This document shows, one piece after another, positions 9,540 through 17,344 of a stretch of DNA of 64,000 bases. Each line of letters begins with the position of its first letter. Within the stretch, counting starts at the first letter, position 1. Below the pieces are notes generated by a model that did no database searches, had not been told where the DNA came from, and was given only the letters and a program-made list of their open reading frames with translations. The translations under genes and the position numbers were made by a program. This DNA is from Microlunatus sp. Gsoil 973 (lineage in GTDB: Bacteria; Actinomycetota; Actinomycetes; Propionibacteriales; Propionibacteriaceae): positions 4,340,001 to 4,404,000 of the forward strand of contig NZ_CP046122.1 of assembly GCF_009707365.1 (NCBI RefSeq). Reading direction: 5' to 3'.

Positions 9540-10940
9540 ATGAGGAACAAAGATCACCGTCCGCACGTGGTCGTCCTCGGTGCCGGATTCGCCGGTGCCT
9601 CTGCGCTCCGCGCCCTGGCTGATGCCGACGTCCAGGTCACTGTTGTCGACCAACACCCCTACAACACTTTCCGCCCGCTGCTCTACCAGGTGGCTACCGG
9701 CGGTTTGAATCCCGGAGACATCACCTACCCGTTACGGACCTTGAGCGCCCGCAACCATGCCCGCTACCGGCGGGCCCGGGTGGTCGGTATCGATCATGAT
9801 CAGAAGCGGGTCCTGGTCGATGCCGGTCCGGCGATCGATTACGACTACCTGATCATCGGCATCGGCAGCACGACCAACCACTTCGGCGTGGAGGGTGCCC
9901 AGGAGCACACCATGTCGATGTACACCCGCGGCGACGCGTTACGGGTCCGTGACGCGATCTTCGGCGGACTGGAGAAGATCGCCGGCCAGTCCGCGACGGG
10001 CACCGGACGTTTCCGGATCGTCGTCATCGGCGGCGGCGCAACCGGCGTCGAGATGGCCGGGGCGATCGCCGAGCTGAAGAGCGCGATGCTGACGCCGACG
10101 TTCCCCGAACTCGACCCGTCCGAGGTCAACGTGATCTTGGTCGAGATGATGGATGCGCTGCTGCTGCCGTTCGAGAAGAAGCTGCAGCAGTACGCCTTCC
10201 GCCAGTTGATCAAGCGCGGTGTCGACGTACGGCTGGGGACGGCGATCTCCCGGGTTGCCAAGGATCACGTGGAACTGAAGGATGGCACGTCCATTCCAGC
10301 AGACCTGGTGATCTGGGCGGCCGGGGTCGCCGGCTACCCGGAAGTCTCCGACTGGGGATTCCCGCTGGGCAAGGGCGGCCGGATCGTCGTCGACGGCGAT
10401 CTTCGGATCCATGGTCATGATCACGAGTTCGCCGTGGGCGACGCGGCGATCGATCCTGATCATCCGATCGCGCAGCTGGCTCCGCCGGCGATCCAGATGG
10501 GTGCTCATGCGGCCCGCCAGATCGTACGGCTGGAAAACGGCGAGCAGACCGTGCCGTTCCACTACAAGGATCGCGGCATCATGGCGACGATCGGCAACAA
10601 GTCGGCGGTGGTGCAGCTCTGGAACGGTGCCAAGATCACCGGCTTCCTCGCCTGGGTCTCCTGGGTCGCGCTGCACATCTGGTATCTCCTGGGCGGCCGG
10701 AACCGGCTGGAGACGATGAGCAACCTGGTCTACCGCTACCTGATCTGGCCGAGTCAGACCGCCGCGATCATCGGCGACATCGAGGAGCCACCCTCGCAGC
10801 GCCCGGACGTGGATGATCGGACCGAGGACGAGCCCAAACAGATCGAGGACGAGCCCAACCGGGCCGAGGACGAGCCCGACCGCGCCGAGGACGAGTCCGA
10901 ACACCCCGACGCGGTGAGCCAGCCGGCCGCGGGAGAGTAG
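9540..10940 (+). CDS. Type II NADH dehydrogenase-like flavoprotein with acidic repeat tail
   Basis: A flavoprotein of about 466 residues with an FAD-binding GAGFAG near the N terminus, PYNTFRPLLYQVATGGL typical of NDH-2, a second Rossmann motif IGGGATGVEMAG for NADH, and AVGDAA near residue 300. Hydrophobic residues around LAWVSWVALHIWYLLGG fit the C-terminal membrane-binding helix. It would pass electrons from NADH to menaquinone without pumping protons. The last 45 residues are an imperfect acidic repeat of the EDEPxxxE type, which is unusual and probably a recent expansion. The ATG at 9540 is preferred over the in-frame TTG at 9531. Confidence 0.85.
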   Translation: MRNKDHRPHVVVLGAGFAGASALRALADADVQVTVVDQHPYNTFRPLLYQVATGGLNPGDITYPLRTLSARNHARYRRARVVGIDHDQKRVLVDAGPAIDYDYLIIGIGSTTNHFGVEGAQEHTMSMYTRGDALRVRDAIFGGLEKIAGQSATGTGRFRIVVIGGGATGVEMAGAIAELKSAMLTPTFPELDPSEVNVILVEMMDALLLPFEKKLQQYAFRQLIKRGVDVRLGTAISRVAKDHVELKDGTSIPADLVIWAAGVAGYPEVSDWGFPLGKGGRIVVDGDLRIHGHDHEFAVGDAAIDPDHPIAQLAPPAIQMGAHAARQIVRLENGEQTVPFHYKDRGIMATIGNKSAVVQLWNGAKITGFLAWVSWVALHIWYLLGGRNRLETMSNLVYRYLIWPSQTAAIIGDIEEPPSQRPDVDDRTEDEPKQIEDEPNRAEDEPDRAEDESEHPDAVSQPAAGE

Positions 10941-10982
10941 CAGCCGCCCGCCGGGGAGTGCCGCCGCGCACCCGCCCGGCGT

Positions 10983-11372
10983 CCCGCACCAGTTGCTAGC
11001 CGTCGCACCAGTTCCTCGCCGTCGCACCAGTTCGTCGGTCGCGCACCGGCTGCAGTGGGTGCGCCGTCGAGTAGTTGGTGCGCCGTCGAGCAACTGGTGC
11101 GGCGTCGAGGATCTGGTGCGGCGTCGAGGATCTGGTGCGGCGTCGAGGATGTGGTGCGGCGCGGAGAAACTGGTGCGGGCGTACGGCCGACAGGGCCCGT
11201 CGCGTCGGCCCGGTCCCGCACTAGTTGGTTGCCCCCGCACCGACTACTTGTTCACGCACCCATTGCTCGTCGTCGCACCGCCTGCAGTGGGTGCGCCGTC
11301 GAGTAGTTGGTGCGCCGTCGAGCAACTGGTGCGGCGTCGAGGAACTGGTGCCGGATCGAAGAACTGGTGCGA
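10983..11372. repeat. Block of short direct and inverted GTGCGGCGTCGAG repeats
   Basis: About 390 bp without a convincing gene, built from units of about 18 bp that fit CTGGTGCGGCGTCGAGGA with variants. At 10983-11040 the units run in the opposite sense (GCACCAGTTCCTCGCCGTC), then turn at 11041-11055 into the forward sense. A second block starts near 11216. A 62-bp segment is perfectly repeated at 11050-11111 and 11282-11343. The array lies between the NADH dehydrogenase stop and the 3' end of tRNA-Phe. The facing half-arrays could fold into long hairpins. It has no CRISPR-like spacers. Confidence 0.85.
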
Positions 11373-11412
11373 ACGCGCGGCACAGAGAGGGCGCCTGAGA
11401 ACACGGAGATCG

Positions 11413-11489
11413 TGGTGGCCAGGGGCGGGCTCGAACCGCCGACCTTTCACTTTTCAGGCGAACGCTACTACCAACTGAGCTACCTGGCC
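11413..11489 (-). tRNA. tRNA-Phe (GAA)
   Basis: Read on the minus strand the gene starts GGCCAGG at 11489 and ends CCTGGCC plus discriminator A and an encoded CCA at 11413-11415. The anticodon arm TTCGC-CTGAAAA-GTGAA gives anticodon GAA. The T arm carries GGTTCGAGCC. All four arms pair. Confidence 0.95.
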
Positions 11490-11520
11490 GGAGTGGTCTG
11501 CCCGACGGGCCACAACCACA

Positions 11521-11545
11521 AACGGCGAGGTCAGACCTCGCCGTT
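11521..11545 (-). terminator. Hairpin between tRNA-Asp and tRNA-Phe
   Basis: AACGGCGAGGT at 11521-11531 pairs perfectly with 11535-11545 across a 3-nt loop. On the minus strand it lies just after tRNA-Asp and is followed by TTGTGGTTGTGG. It could terminate or help process the tRNA-Asp transcript, or separate the two tRNAs. Confidence 0.6.
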
Positions 11546-11548
11546 CCG

Positions 11549-11622
11549 CGACCCAGACGGGACTTGAACCCGCGACCTTCGCCGTGACAGGGCGACGCGC
11601 TAACCAACTGCGCCACTGGGCC
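11549..11622 (-). tRNA. tRNA-Asp (GTC)
   Basis: The minus-strand gene starts GGCCCAG at 11622 and ends CTGGGTC plus discriminator G at 11549. The anticodon arm TCGCC-CTGTCAC-GGCGA gives GTC. CCA is not encoded. The T arm is GGGTTCAAGTCCC. Confidence 0.95.
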
Positions 11623-11838
11623 TTGCGATGTCCCGATGACCTGCTCCGGGACCGTACGCCGTTTCCGGCGCCCGCGAAACTATAGCGTAGGTTCTCGGCG
11701 AGGAAAAAACCGAATCGGGGCGCGTTCTCGCGGCCGGTCGGGCCCCGATCGGGGGCACCTAGCGCAGGAACAATTCGTGTTCGGTCGCCGCTTTGAAGAC
11801 CGTGATCGGCCTGGTCGTCCGACCGCGGCGGAGTCAGG

Positions 11839-12666
11839 CTAACTCCGGCTGGAGTCTGCCGGCTGAGGCGCACCGGAAGGACTGGCCTGATAGCGACCAG
11901 GGGTGCTGCCCATCACTGCGGTGAATGCGGCGATGAAACTGCTCGGGTTGGCCCAGCCGCAGGCGTACGCGGTATGGGTGACGTCGTAGCCGTCGGCGAG
12001 GAGGACGAGTGCCCGATAGATGCGCAGCTGCGTTCGCCACTCATAGAACGTCATTCCGAGTTCGGTGCGGAGCAGTCGACTGATCGTGCGGGAGCTCGCC
12101 CCGACCGCTCTGCCGAGTTCGGCCATCGAGGTGTTCTCGTCCAAGCTGTCCAACATCACCCGGGCCAGGGCCTGCAGGCGATCGTCGCTTGCTTCGGGCA
12201 GGAATAGCGGCTGCTCCTGAGCCTCCCGGAGTTCGTCGACGAGTACCCGGAGCATGCGTGTCCGGGCGGAACCGGTGTAGCGACGGGGGTCGGGTTCGTA
12301 GTTGTCCGGTCCGGTGAGGGCGAGCAGGATCTCGCGTGCCAGGCCGGTGGCGAGGAAGACGGCCGGTCGATCAGGCAGGCGGCGGGCCAGGGGCGGCGGC
12401 AGGAACACGATGCGCATGTCGGTGTCGCCGTGCGAGCTGTGCCGATGGGCTCGTCCGGCGGGAGTCCAGGCGACACGGTTGGCGGGCACCCCCGAGGTGC
12501 CGCGCTCGGTGTGGACGGTCAGTACGCCGGTGGCCGCGTACACCAGGTGCCCGCGTCCGTGGGTCTGCGTCGGACTCGAGCCACCCGAGGCCCAGAGGTG
12601 TCGTCCGCCAGCCGGCCACACCGTCGATGTGACCGGAGCGGTTCGGACTTGGCGGCGAACGGGCAT
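11839..12666 (-). CDS. AraC family regulator (cupin plus HTH)
   Basis: About 275 residues from ATG 12666 (the longer frame would need TTG 12699). The N-terminal half is a cupin-like sensing domain with WTPAGRAHRHSSHGD. The C-terminal half is the AraC/HTH_18 pair, with TSMAELGRAVGASSRTISRLL (first helix-turn-helix) and THTAYACGWANPSSFIAAF (second). It is divergent from the hydrolase at 12752, with an 85-bp shared control region, so it may regulate that gene and the SDR beyond it. Confidence 0.85.
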   Translation of the reverse strand: MPVRRQVRTAPVTSTVWPAGGRHLWASGGSSPTQTHGRGHLVYAATGVLTVHTERGTSGVPANRVAWTPAGRAHRHSSHGDTDMRIVFLPPPLARRLPDRPAVFLATGLAREILLALTGPDNYEPDPRRYTGSARTRMLRVLVDELREAQEQPLFLPEASDDRLQALARVMLDSLDENTSMAELGRAVGASSRTISRLLRTELGMTFYEWRTQLRIYRALVLLADGYDVTHTAYACGWANPSSFIAAFTAVMGSTPGRYQASPSGAPQPADSSRS

Positions 12667-12751
12667 CAAACTGCATTGTATCGGTAGTGCGCCATGCAAA
12701 GAGGTGGTGAGGTTGACCGCGGTCCATCACGACGCGATCAGGAGATCAGCT

Positions 12752-13426
12752 ATGGCAACGTTCGTCCTTGTCCCGGGTGCCTGGCACGGCTCCTGGGCGT
12801 TTGAATCGGTCACCCCCTTGCTGGAGGCCGCCGGCCACACCGTCCACGCGCTGACGTTGACCGGTCTGCGACCTGACGATGACGACGCCACCGTCGCTCG
12901 CACGAACCTCGACACGCATGCCGCCGACGTCGTGAGCCTCCTCGACCAGGCCCGTCTCACCGACGTGACGCTGGTCGGCCACAGCTACGCCGGGATGGTG
13001 ATCGCGGCGGCGGCCGATCGCGCGCCGGGGCGCGTGTCACGTCTGGTCCATCTCGATGCGTTCGTTCCGCGGGACGGCGACTCCTGGTGGTCGCTGACCT
13101 CGGAGAGCTACCGGCGCACGGCCGTGGACGGTGCGACGGACACAGGCTTTGCCGTACGTCCCCCGTTCCGTCCTCCCCACGGCGGTGATCCGCGGCGGCG
13201 GCCGCACCCGTTGGCGTCGTTCATGCAAACGATCCGACTCACCGGCACCGCTGATCGCGTACCCCGACGCGACTTCATCTACTGCTCGGGGTGGGAAGCC
13301 GACACCCCTTTCGCTGGTCTCCATGCCCGGCTCCAGGCCGATCCCGGCTGGCAGGTTCATGACATTCCGACCGCCCACAACGCCATGCGGGACGACCCAC
13401 ACGGAGTTGCCGCACTGCTGATGTGA
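12752..13426 (+). CDS. Alpha/beta hydrolase (esterase, salicylate-esterase/EstC-like)
   Basis: 225 residues from ATG 12752, which has a GGAG ribosome site; the frame is open much further upstream but that region is the AraC gene and spacer. MATFVLVPGAWHGSW and the elbow GHSYAG belong to the small alpha/beta hydrolases related to plant methyl esterases and actinobacterial EstC; PTAHNAMRDDP near the end holds the likely catalytic His. The substrate is unknown. It is followed by an SDR in the same direction, suggesting a two- or three-gene unit. Confidence 0.75.
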   Translation: MATFVLVPGAWHGSWAFESVTPLLEAAGHTVHALTLTGLRPDDDDATVARTNLDTHAADVVSLLDQARLTDVTLVGHSYAGMVIAAAADRAPGRVSRLVHLDAFVPRDGDSWWSLTSESYRRTAVDGATDTGFAVRPPFRPPHGGDPRRRPHPLASFMQTIRLTGTADRVPRRDFIYCSGWEADTPFAGLHARLQADPGWQVHDIPTAHNAMRDDPHGVAALLM

Positions 13427-13497
13427 GCCCAAAGGCCGAAACGAAGCCCCAGAAAGGTCTTGCCTTCGAGCGCGCTCGAATCCGTAGCGTCGTGACC

Positions 13498-14370
13498 ATG
13501 GATACGAATCTCGGCAACAGAACCTGGTTGATCACCGGCGCGAGTTCCGGTCTCGGACTTGCCCTGGCGGCTGCCGCACTTCAGGCCGGCGAGCAGGTGG
13601 TCGGGACGGCCCGCCGCGCGGAGCGGTTCGACGCGCTGCGCAAGGAGTACGGCGACCGCCTGTTGGCGATCGAACACGACGTCCGGGACACGGCAACAGC
13701 GGCGGATGTCGTACGTCGCGGATTGGCGGCATACGGACGGATCGACGTCCTGGTGAACAATGCCGGTGTCGGGCAAGTGGGAGCAGCCGAAGAAGTCACC
13801 GACGCCGAGCTGCGCGACATGCTCGACCAGCACCTCTTCGGACCGGCAGCCTACGCGCGCGCCGTGCTTCCGCAGATGCGGGCGAACCGATCCGGTGCGA
13901 TCGTCCAGATGAGCAGCCAGGGTGGACGGCTGTCGTTCCCAGGAGTGGGTAGCTACTCGGCGGGCAAGTTCGCGCTTGAGGGATGGTCGGAGGCGCTGGC
14001 CGGCGAGGTCGCCCCGTTCGGCATCCGGGTGTTGATCGTCGAGCCCAGCCGGTTCCGGACCGAGTTCAATGCGGCCGGAGTCCTCCACGCCGCGCATCCG
14101 GACGCCACGTACGATCCGGTGATCGGTTCGGTACGCACCAACCTCACCGAGGTCGACGGTGCACAGGAAGGCGATCCGGTCCGCGCCGCGAGCGTGATCC
14201 GGGATGTCCTGCAAGCACCGGAGGCTCCACTCCGGCTGCCACTGGGTGCGGAGGCCGTACGCAATCTCACTCGCATCTACCAGCGCGGTCTGGACGACGT
14301 CCGCGCCTGGGCTCGGGTGAGCGAGTCGGCAGATTTCCCGGGAATGCCTCCGGCAGTTCGCGCCTTCTGA
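13498..14370 (+). CDS. Short-chain dehydrogenase/reductase
   Basis: 290 residues from ATG 13498. Classical SDR features are the cofactor motif TGASSGLG, NNAGVG, the active-site Ser in MSSQGG and YSAGK for the catalytic Tyr-Lys. Cofactor preference looks like NADP (Arg residues after the second strand). The substrate is unknown. The MerR gene starts 5 bp downstream, so the two are probably cotranscribed. Confidence 0.85.
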   Translation: MDTNLGNRTWLITGASSGLGLALAAAALQAGEQVVGTARRAERFDALRKEYGDRLLAIEHDVRDTATAADVVRRGLAAYGRIDVLVNNAGVGQVGAAEEVTDAELRDMLDQHLFGPAAYARAVLPQMRANRSGAIVQMSSQGGRLSFPGVGSYSAGKFALEGWSEALAGEVAPFGIRVLIVEPSRFRTEFNAAGVLHAAHPDATYDPVIGSVRTNLTEVDGAQEGDPVRAASVIRDVLQAPEAPLRLPLGAEAVRNLTRIYQRGLDDVRAWARVSESADFPGMPPAVRAF

Positions 14371-14375
14371 TCACT

Positions 14376-14918
14376 ATGGCGACCGATGCGCTGATCGAAC
14401 GGCTTCTCGCTGCCGAGGACGGGTCAACCCACGAGGAGGCAGCAGGCGACGCGTCGCCGATGCCGACCGTCGACCCGGTGCACGGCCTGGTCGACGGTTC
14501 CATGATCGACTGGTCGGTGGCGCCGATGGGCATCGCCCAAGCTGCCGATCTCGTCGGACTGTCCGTCCACACTCTGCGCTACTACGAGCTGCAGGGTCTG
14601 GTGCGCCCGGCCCGCAACTCGTCCGGCTATCGCGAATACTCCGCAAACGACCTGTCTCGACTCACGTTCCTGAACCGGATGCGGCTGTCGGGCATGACCA
14701 TGAAAGATCTCCGGCGATACATCGGGCTGGTCGAGCAAGGCGACAGCACGATTCCCGAGCGTCGGCGCATCATGTTCGATCAGCGCGACCGCATCAAGCG
14801 GCGGCTTCGCGAACTGAACCTCGCACTCGAGACGACGGAGTTCAAGATCCGCACGTACGGCGGGCACCCGGACGGACGGCCGGCACACCCGCACCGGTCG
14901 CCGGCTTCGCCGGCGTGA
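14376..14918 (+). CDS. MerR family transcriptional regulator
   Basis: 180 residues. After a poorly conserved 50-residue N terminus comes a MerR winged-helix domain, MGIAQAADLVGLSVHTLRYYE followed by GLVRPARNSSGYREYS and a MTMKDLRRYIGL helix, then a dimerisation coiled coil (residues about 125-165). No Cys metal ligands are visible, so it is more likely an organic-effector type, often next to SDR genes as here. It begins 5 bp after the SDR stop and its stop overlaps the first codon of the GH3 remnant. Confidence 0.85.
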   Translation: MATDALIERLLAAEDGSTHEEAAGDASPMPTVDPVHGLVDGSMIDWSVAPMGIAQAADLVGLSVHTLRYYELQGLVRPARNSSGYREYSANDLSRLTFLNRMRLSGMTMKDLRRYIGLVEQGDSTIPERRRIMFDQRDRIKRRLRELNLALETTEFKIRTYGGHPDGRPAHPHRSPASPA

Positions 14919-15870
14919 TCAAGATCGGTGGCGCAGGTGTCATGGGTACGCTCCGCAACTTGTTCCTCTTCCCGCCGGCTCCCCTCGAGGAGTTGGCGCA
15001 AGCGCCGGAGGCACAGTTCGATTTCGATCCTGGCTATACACCGGCGGAGGCCGCGTTGACGGCCAAGCGCTCGGACGTGGTGATCATCTTCGGGATCCGG
15101 GTCGAGGGCGAGGGCTTCGACAGCGCCGATCTCTCGCTGCCATGGGGCCAGGACGCGGTGATCGACGCGGTCGCCTCCGCCAACCCGAACACGATTGTGG
15201 TGCTGCAGACCGGGAATCCGGCCTCGATGCCGTGGCGCGACAAGGTACGGGCGATCATGCAGGCGTGGTATCCCGGCCAGGCCGGCGGCCAGGCGATCGT
15301 CGAGGTGATCACCGGGGCGGTGAACCCGTCCGGCCGGTTGCCGATCACCTACCCGGAGAGTCTTGATCAAACACCGCGACCCGAGCTGCCCGGCCTCGGG
15401 ACGCCGTGGGCACAGCTGTGACGATCGACTACAACGAAGGGGCGGAGGTCGGCTATCGCTGGTTTGCCAAGACGGGCGCGAAGCCGATGTACGCCTTCGG
15501 TCATGGGTTGAGCTATACGACGTTCGCCTACGACAACCTCCAGGTCGAAGGTGGCGACACCATCAGCGCAACCTTCACCGTCACGAACACCGGCCAGCGG
15601 GCAGGCGCCGACGTCCCCCAGCTGTATCTGACCGACGCGGCCGGCGAGGAGCGGATGCGGCTGCTCGGGTTCGAGCGGGTGGAGCTCGAACCCGGGGAAT
15701 CCCGCAGCGTGAGTCTGACCGCAGACCCGCGGCTGATCGGCCGCTTCGACGGACAGGCCGGGCGGTGGCGCATCACCGAAGGGACCTACAGCGTCGCGCT
15801 CGGCAAGGCCGCCGACGCGCTCGAACTCACGGCGGAGACGACGTTGCCCGAGGCGATCTTCGGCAGGTGA
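14915..15870 (+). pseudogene. Beta-glucosidase (GH3) remnant: C-terminal part, frameshifted
   Basis: Only the second half of a GH3 enzyme is present: the GH3 C-terminal alpha/beta sandwich (SDVVIIFGI, SLPWGQDAVIDAV, WYPGQAGGQAIVEVITG, NPSGRLPITYPES) and the fibronectin III-like tail (FGHGLSYTTFAY). The N-terminal TIM barrel with the nucleophile Asp is missing, so it cannot be active. The frame is also broken: GGG at 15408-15410 lacks one G, since with four G PWGTAVTIDYNEG reads through. The two open pieces are 14915-15421 and 15406-15870. Confidence 0.85.
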
Positions 15871-15922
15871 CCGCCGACGGTGGAATCATGGACACCTCTG
15901 AACGCCGGAGCAGGATGAACCC

Positions 15923-16834
15923 ATGGCCAACCGTGACGCTCACGATCAGGAGTACTGGAGCGCTGACGGCCTGATGCCCCAGGTCGCGGCCTCAGTCGTC
16001 GGCTACACGGCGCGCAGCCCGCGTCCGACATTGCACCGTGGCGCGCCGTCGCCGCACGTGACGTTGGTGATCACGCTTGATCAGCCGGTCGTCACGGGGT
16101 GGTCGGTGGAGGAGGCATTCGGTACGGCCCCGACCCGGGTCGACATCGCCACGGCAGGCCTGCACCTGACGCCGGCCTACATCCGGCAGCCGCAGGAACA
16201 GTCGGGTATCCAGATCGCTCTGCATCTCCCGGCTGCACGGTCGATCCTCGGGCTGCGTGCCTCAGAGTTGTGCTCCGGCACCTACGAAGGAGTCGATGTC
16301 GTTGGTCGGGAGATCGGCCGACTCCGCGCCAGGCTGATCGACACCACCGACTGGCCCACCCGCTTCGGCCTGGTGCGGCAGTTCCTGCAGGATCGGACTG
16401 ACCGTGCGGATGACGGACCCCGGATGCGGACCGAGCTTGCCGAGGCCTGGGCCTGGCTTGGCAGGCATCGCGGCGCCGGCCGGATCGCGGGGCTGGCCGG
16501 CCACGTGATGCTCAGTGAGCGCCAGTTGCACTCGCTGTTCACCGCAGAGTTCGGGATCGGGCCGAAGCGTTTCAACCGGCTGCTCCGGTTCCAGCGGGCC
16601 AAACGGCTGATCGGGTACGGCGTCGATCATGGTCGAGTTGATCTTGCCGGTATCGCAGCCGACTGTGGTTATGCCGACCAATCGCACCTGACCCGTGACT
16701 TCAGATCGTTCGTCGGCATCGGGCCGACTCGTTGGGTCGACGAGGAGTACGGCGGCATGGTTCCGGGCGGGATGGTCCCGGAGGAATCCGCCGAAACGTT
16801 CTATCGGCGGACGACGGCTGATGAGCATCCTTGA
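15923..16834 (+). CDS. AraC family regulator (DUF6597-like sensor plus HTH_18)
   Basis: 303 residues. The first 130 residues resemble the beta-rich sensor found in actinobacterial AraC proteins (PHVTLVITLDQPV; GIQIALHLPAARSILGLRASEL). The C-terminal HTH_18 domain includes AGHVMLSERQLHSLFTAEFGIGPKRFNRLLRF and IAADCGYADQSHLTRDFRSFVGIGPTRW. It sits 4 bp before the VOC gene and probably belongs to the same transcript; such regulator plus VOC pairs are common in actinobacteria. Confidence 0.85.
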   Translation: MANRDAHDQEYWSADGLMPQVAASVVGYTARSPRPTLHRGAPSPHVTLVITLDQPVVTGWSVEEAFGTAPTRVDIATAGLHLTPAYIRQPQEQSGIQIALHLPAARSILGLRASELCSGTYEGVDVVGREIGRLRARLIDTTDWPTRFGLVRQFLQDRTDRADDGPRMRTELAEAWAWLGRHRGAGRIAGLAGHVMLSERQLHSLFTAEFGIGPKRFNRLLRFQRAKRLIGYGVDHGRVDLAGIAADCGYADQSHLTRDFRSFVGIGPTRWVDEEYGGMVPGGMVPEESAETFYRRTTADEHP

Positions 16835-16837
16835 GCC

Positions 16838-17252
16838 ATGGATTCAACCAAGCAAGCACTGCAACCGACCATTTGGCCGACCCTTCGGGCCACCGACGCC
16901 AACGCGTTGATCGACTTCCTGACTTCGGTGTTCGGCTTCACGGCCACCGCGGTCTACCGTGACGGCGACATCGTCGAACACGCCCAGCTGAGCTGGCCGG
17001 AAGGCGGCGGAATCATGCTCGGCAGCGACCGGACCGGGACGACGTGGACGCAGCGGCCCGGAACCGGGGGGCGCGTACGTGGTGACTGATCGGGTGGATG
17101 AGATTCACGACCGGGCTGTCGCCGCCGGCGCGCGGATCATCCAGCCACTGGAGAACCCCGACTACGGTGGACGAACCTTCTCCTGCGCCGACCCCGAAGG
17201 CAACCTGTGGTCCTTCGGCTCCTACCGGGGCGAGCCGGTGCAGCCGTCCTGA
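16838..17252 (+). pseudogene. VOC (glyoxalase/bleomycin resistance-like) protein, frame broken by one G
   Basis: The first piece (16838-17089) has TLRATDANALIDFLTSVFGF, typical of a VOC domain, then loses the frame. Homology continues in another frame with YVVTDRVDEIHDRAVAAGAR and DYGGRTFSCADPEGNLWSFG to the stop at 17252. The run of six G at 17066-17071 explains the shift; five G would restore a normal protein of about 137 residues. It is either a recent loss or a sequencing artefact. Confidence 0.85.
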
Positions 17253-17264
17253 CCCGGCGGGATG

Positions 17265-17297
17265 CCCCAAACGGAATTCGAACCAGCGTCGCCGCCT
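17265..17297 (-). repeat. Degraded 3' half of tRNA-Glu (possible old att site)
   Basis: These 33 bases match the 3' half of the intact tRNA-Glu at 20374-20446 at 29 positions with one gap, in the same orientation. The match covers the T arm (ATTCGAACC) and the region up to the anticodon stem. The rest of the tRNA is absent. This is what a phage or island leaves when it integrates at the 3' end of a tRNA and duplicates it. Confidence 0.6.
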
Positions 17298-17344
17298 CCA
17301 CGGCGCGGGTCGGCACGGAGATGATCATCCGCCGACTGTGAGCG

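Noticed and set aside
10754..11221. Long minus-strand frames with RRTSCSTAHQLLDG-like repeats near 11 kb
   Set aside because: They translate the DNA repeat block and run into the NADH dehydrogenase gene from the wrong strand.
10983..11372. CRISPR array
   Set aside because: Repeat units touch each other, change orientation and have no unique spacers; no cas genes are present.
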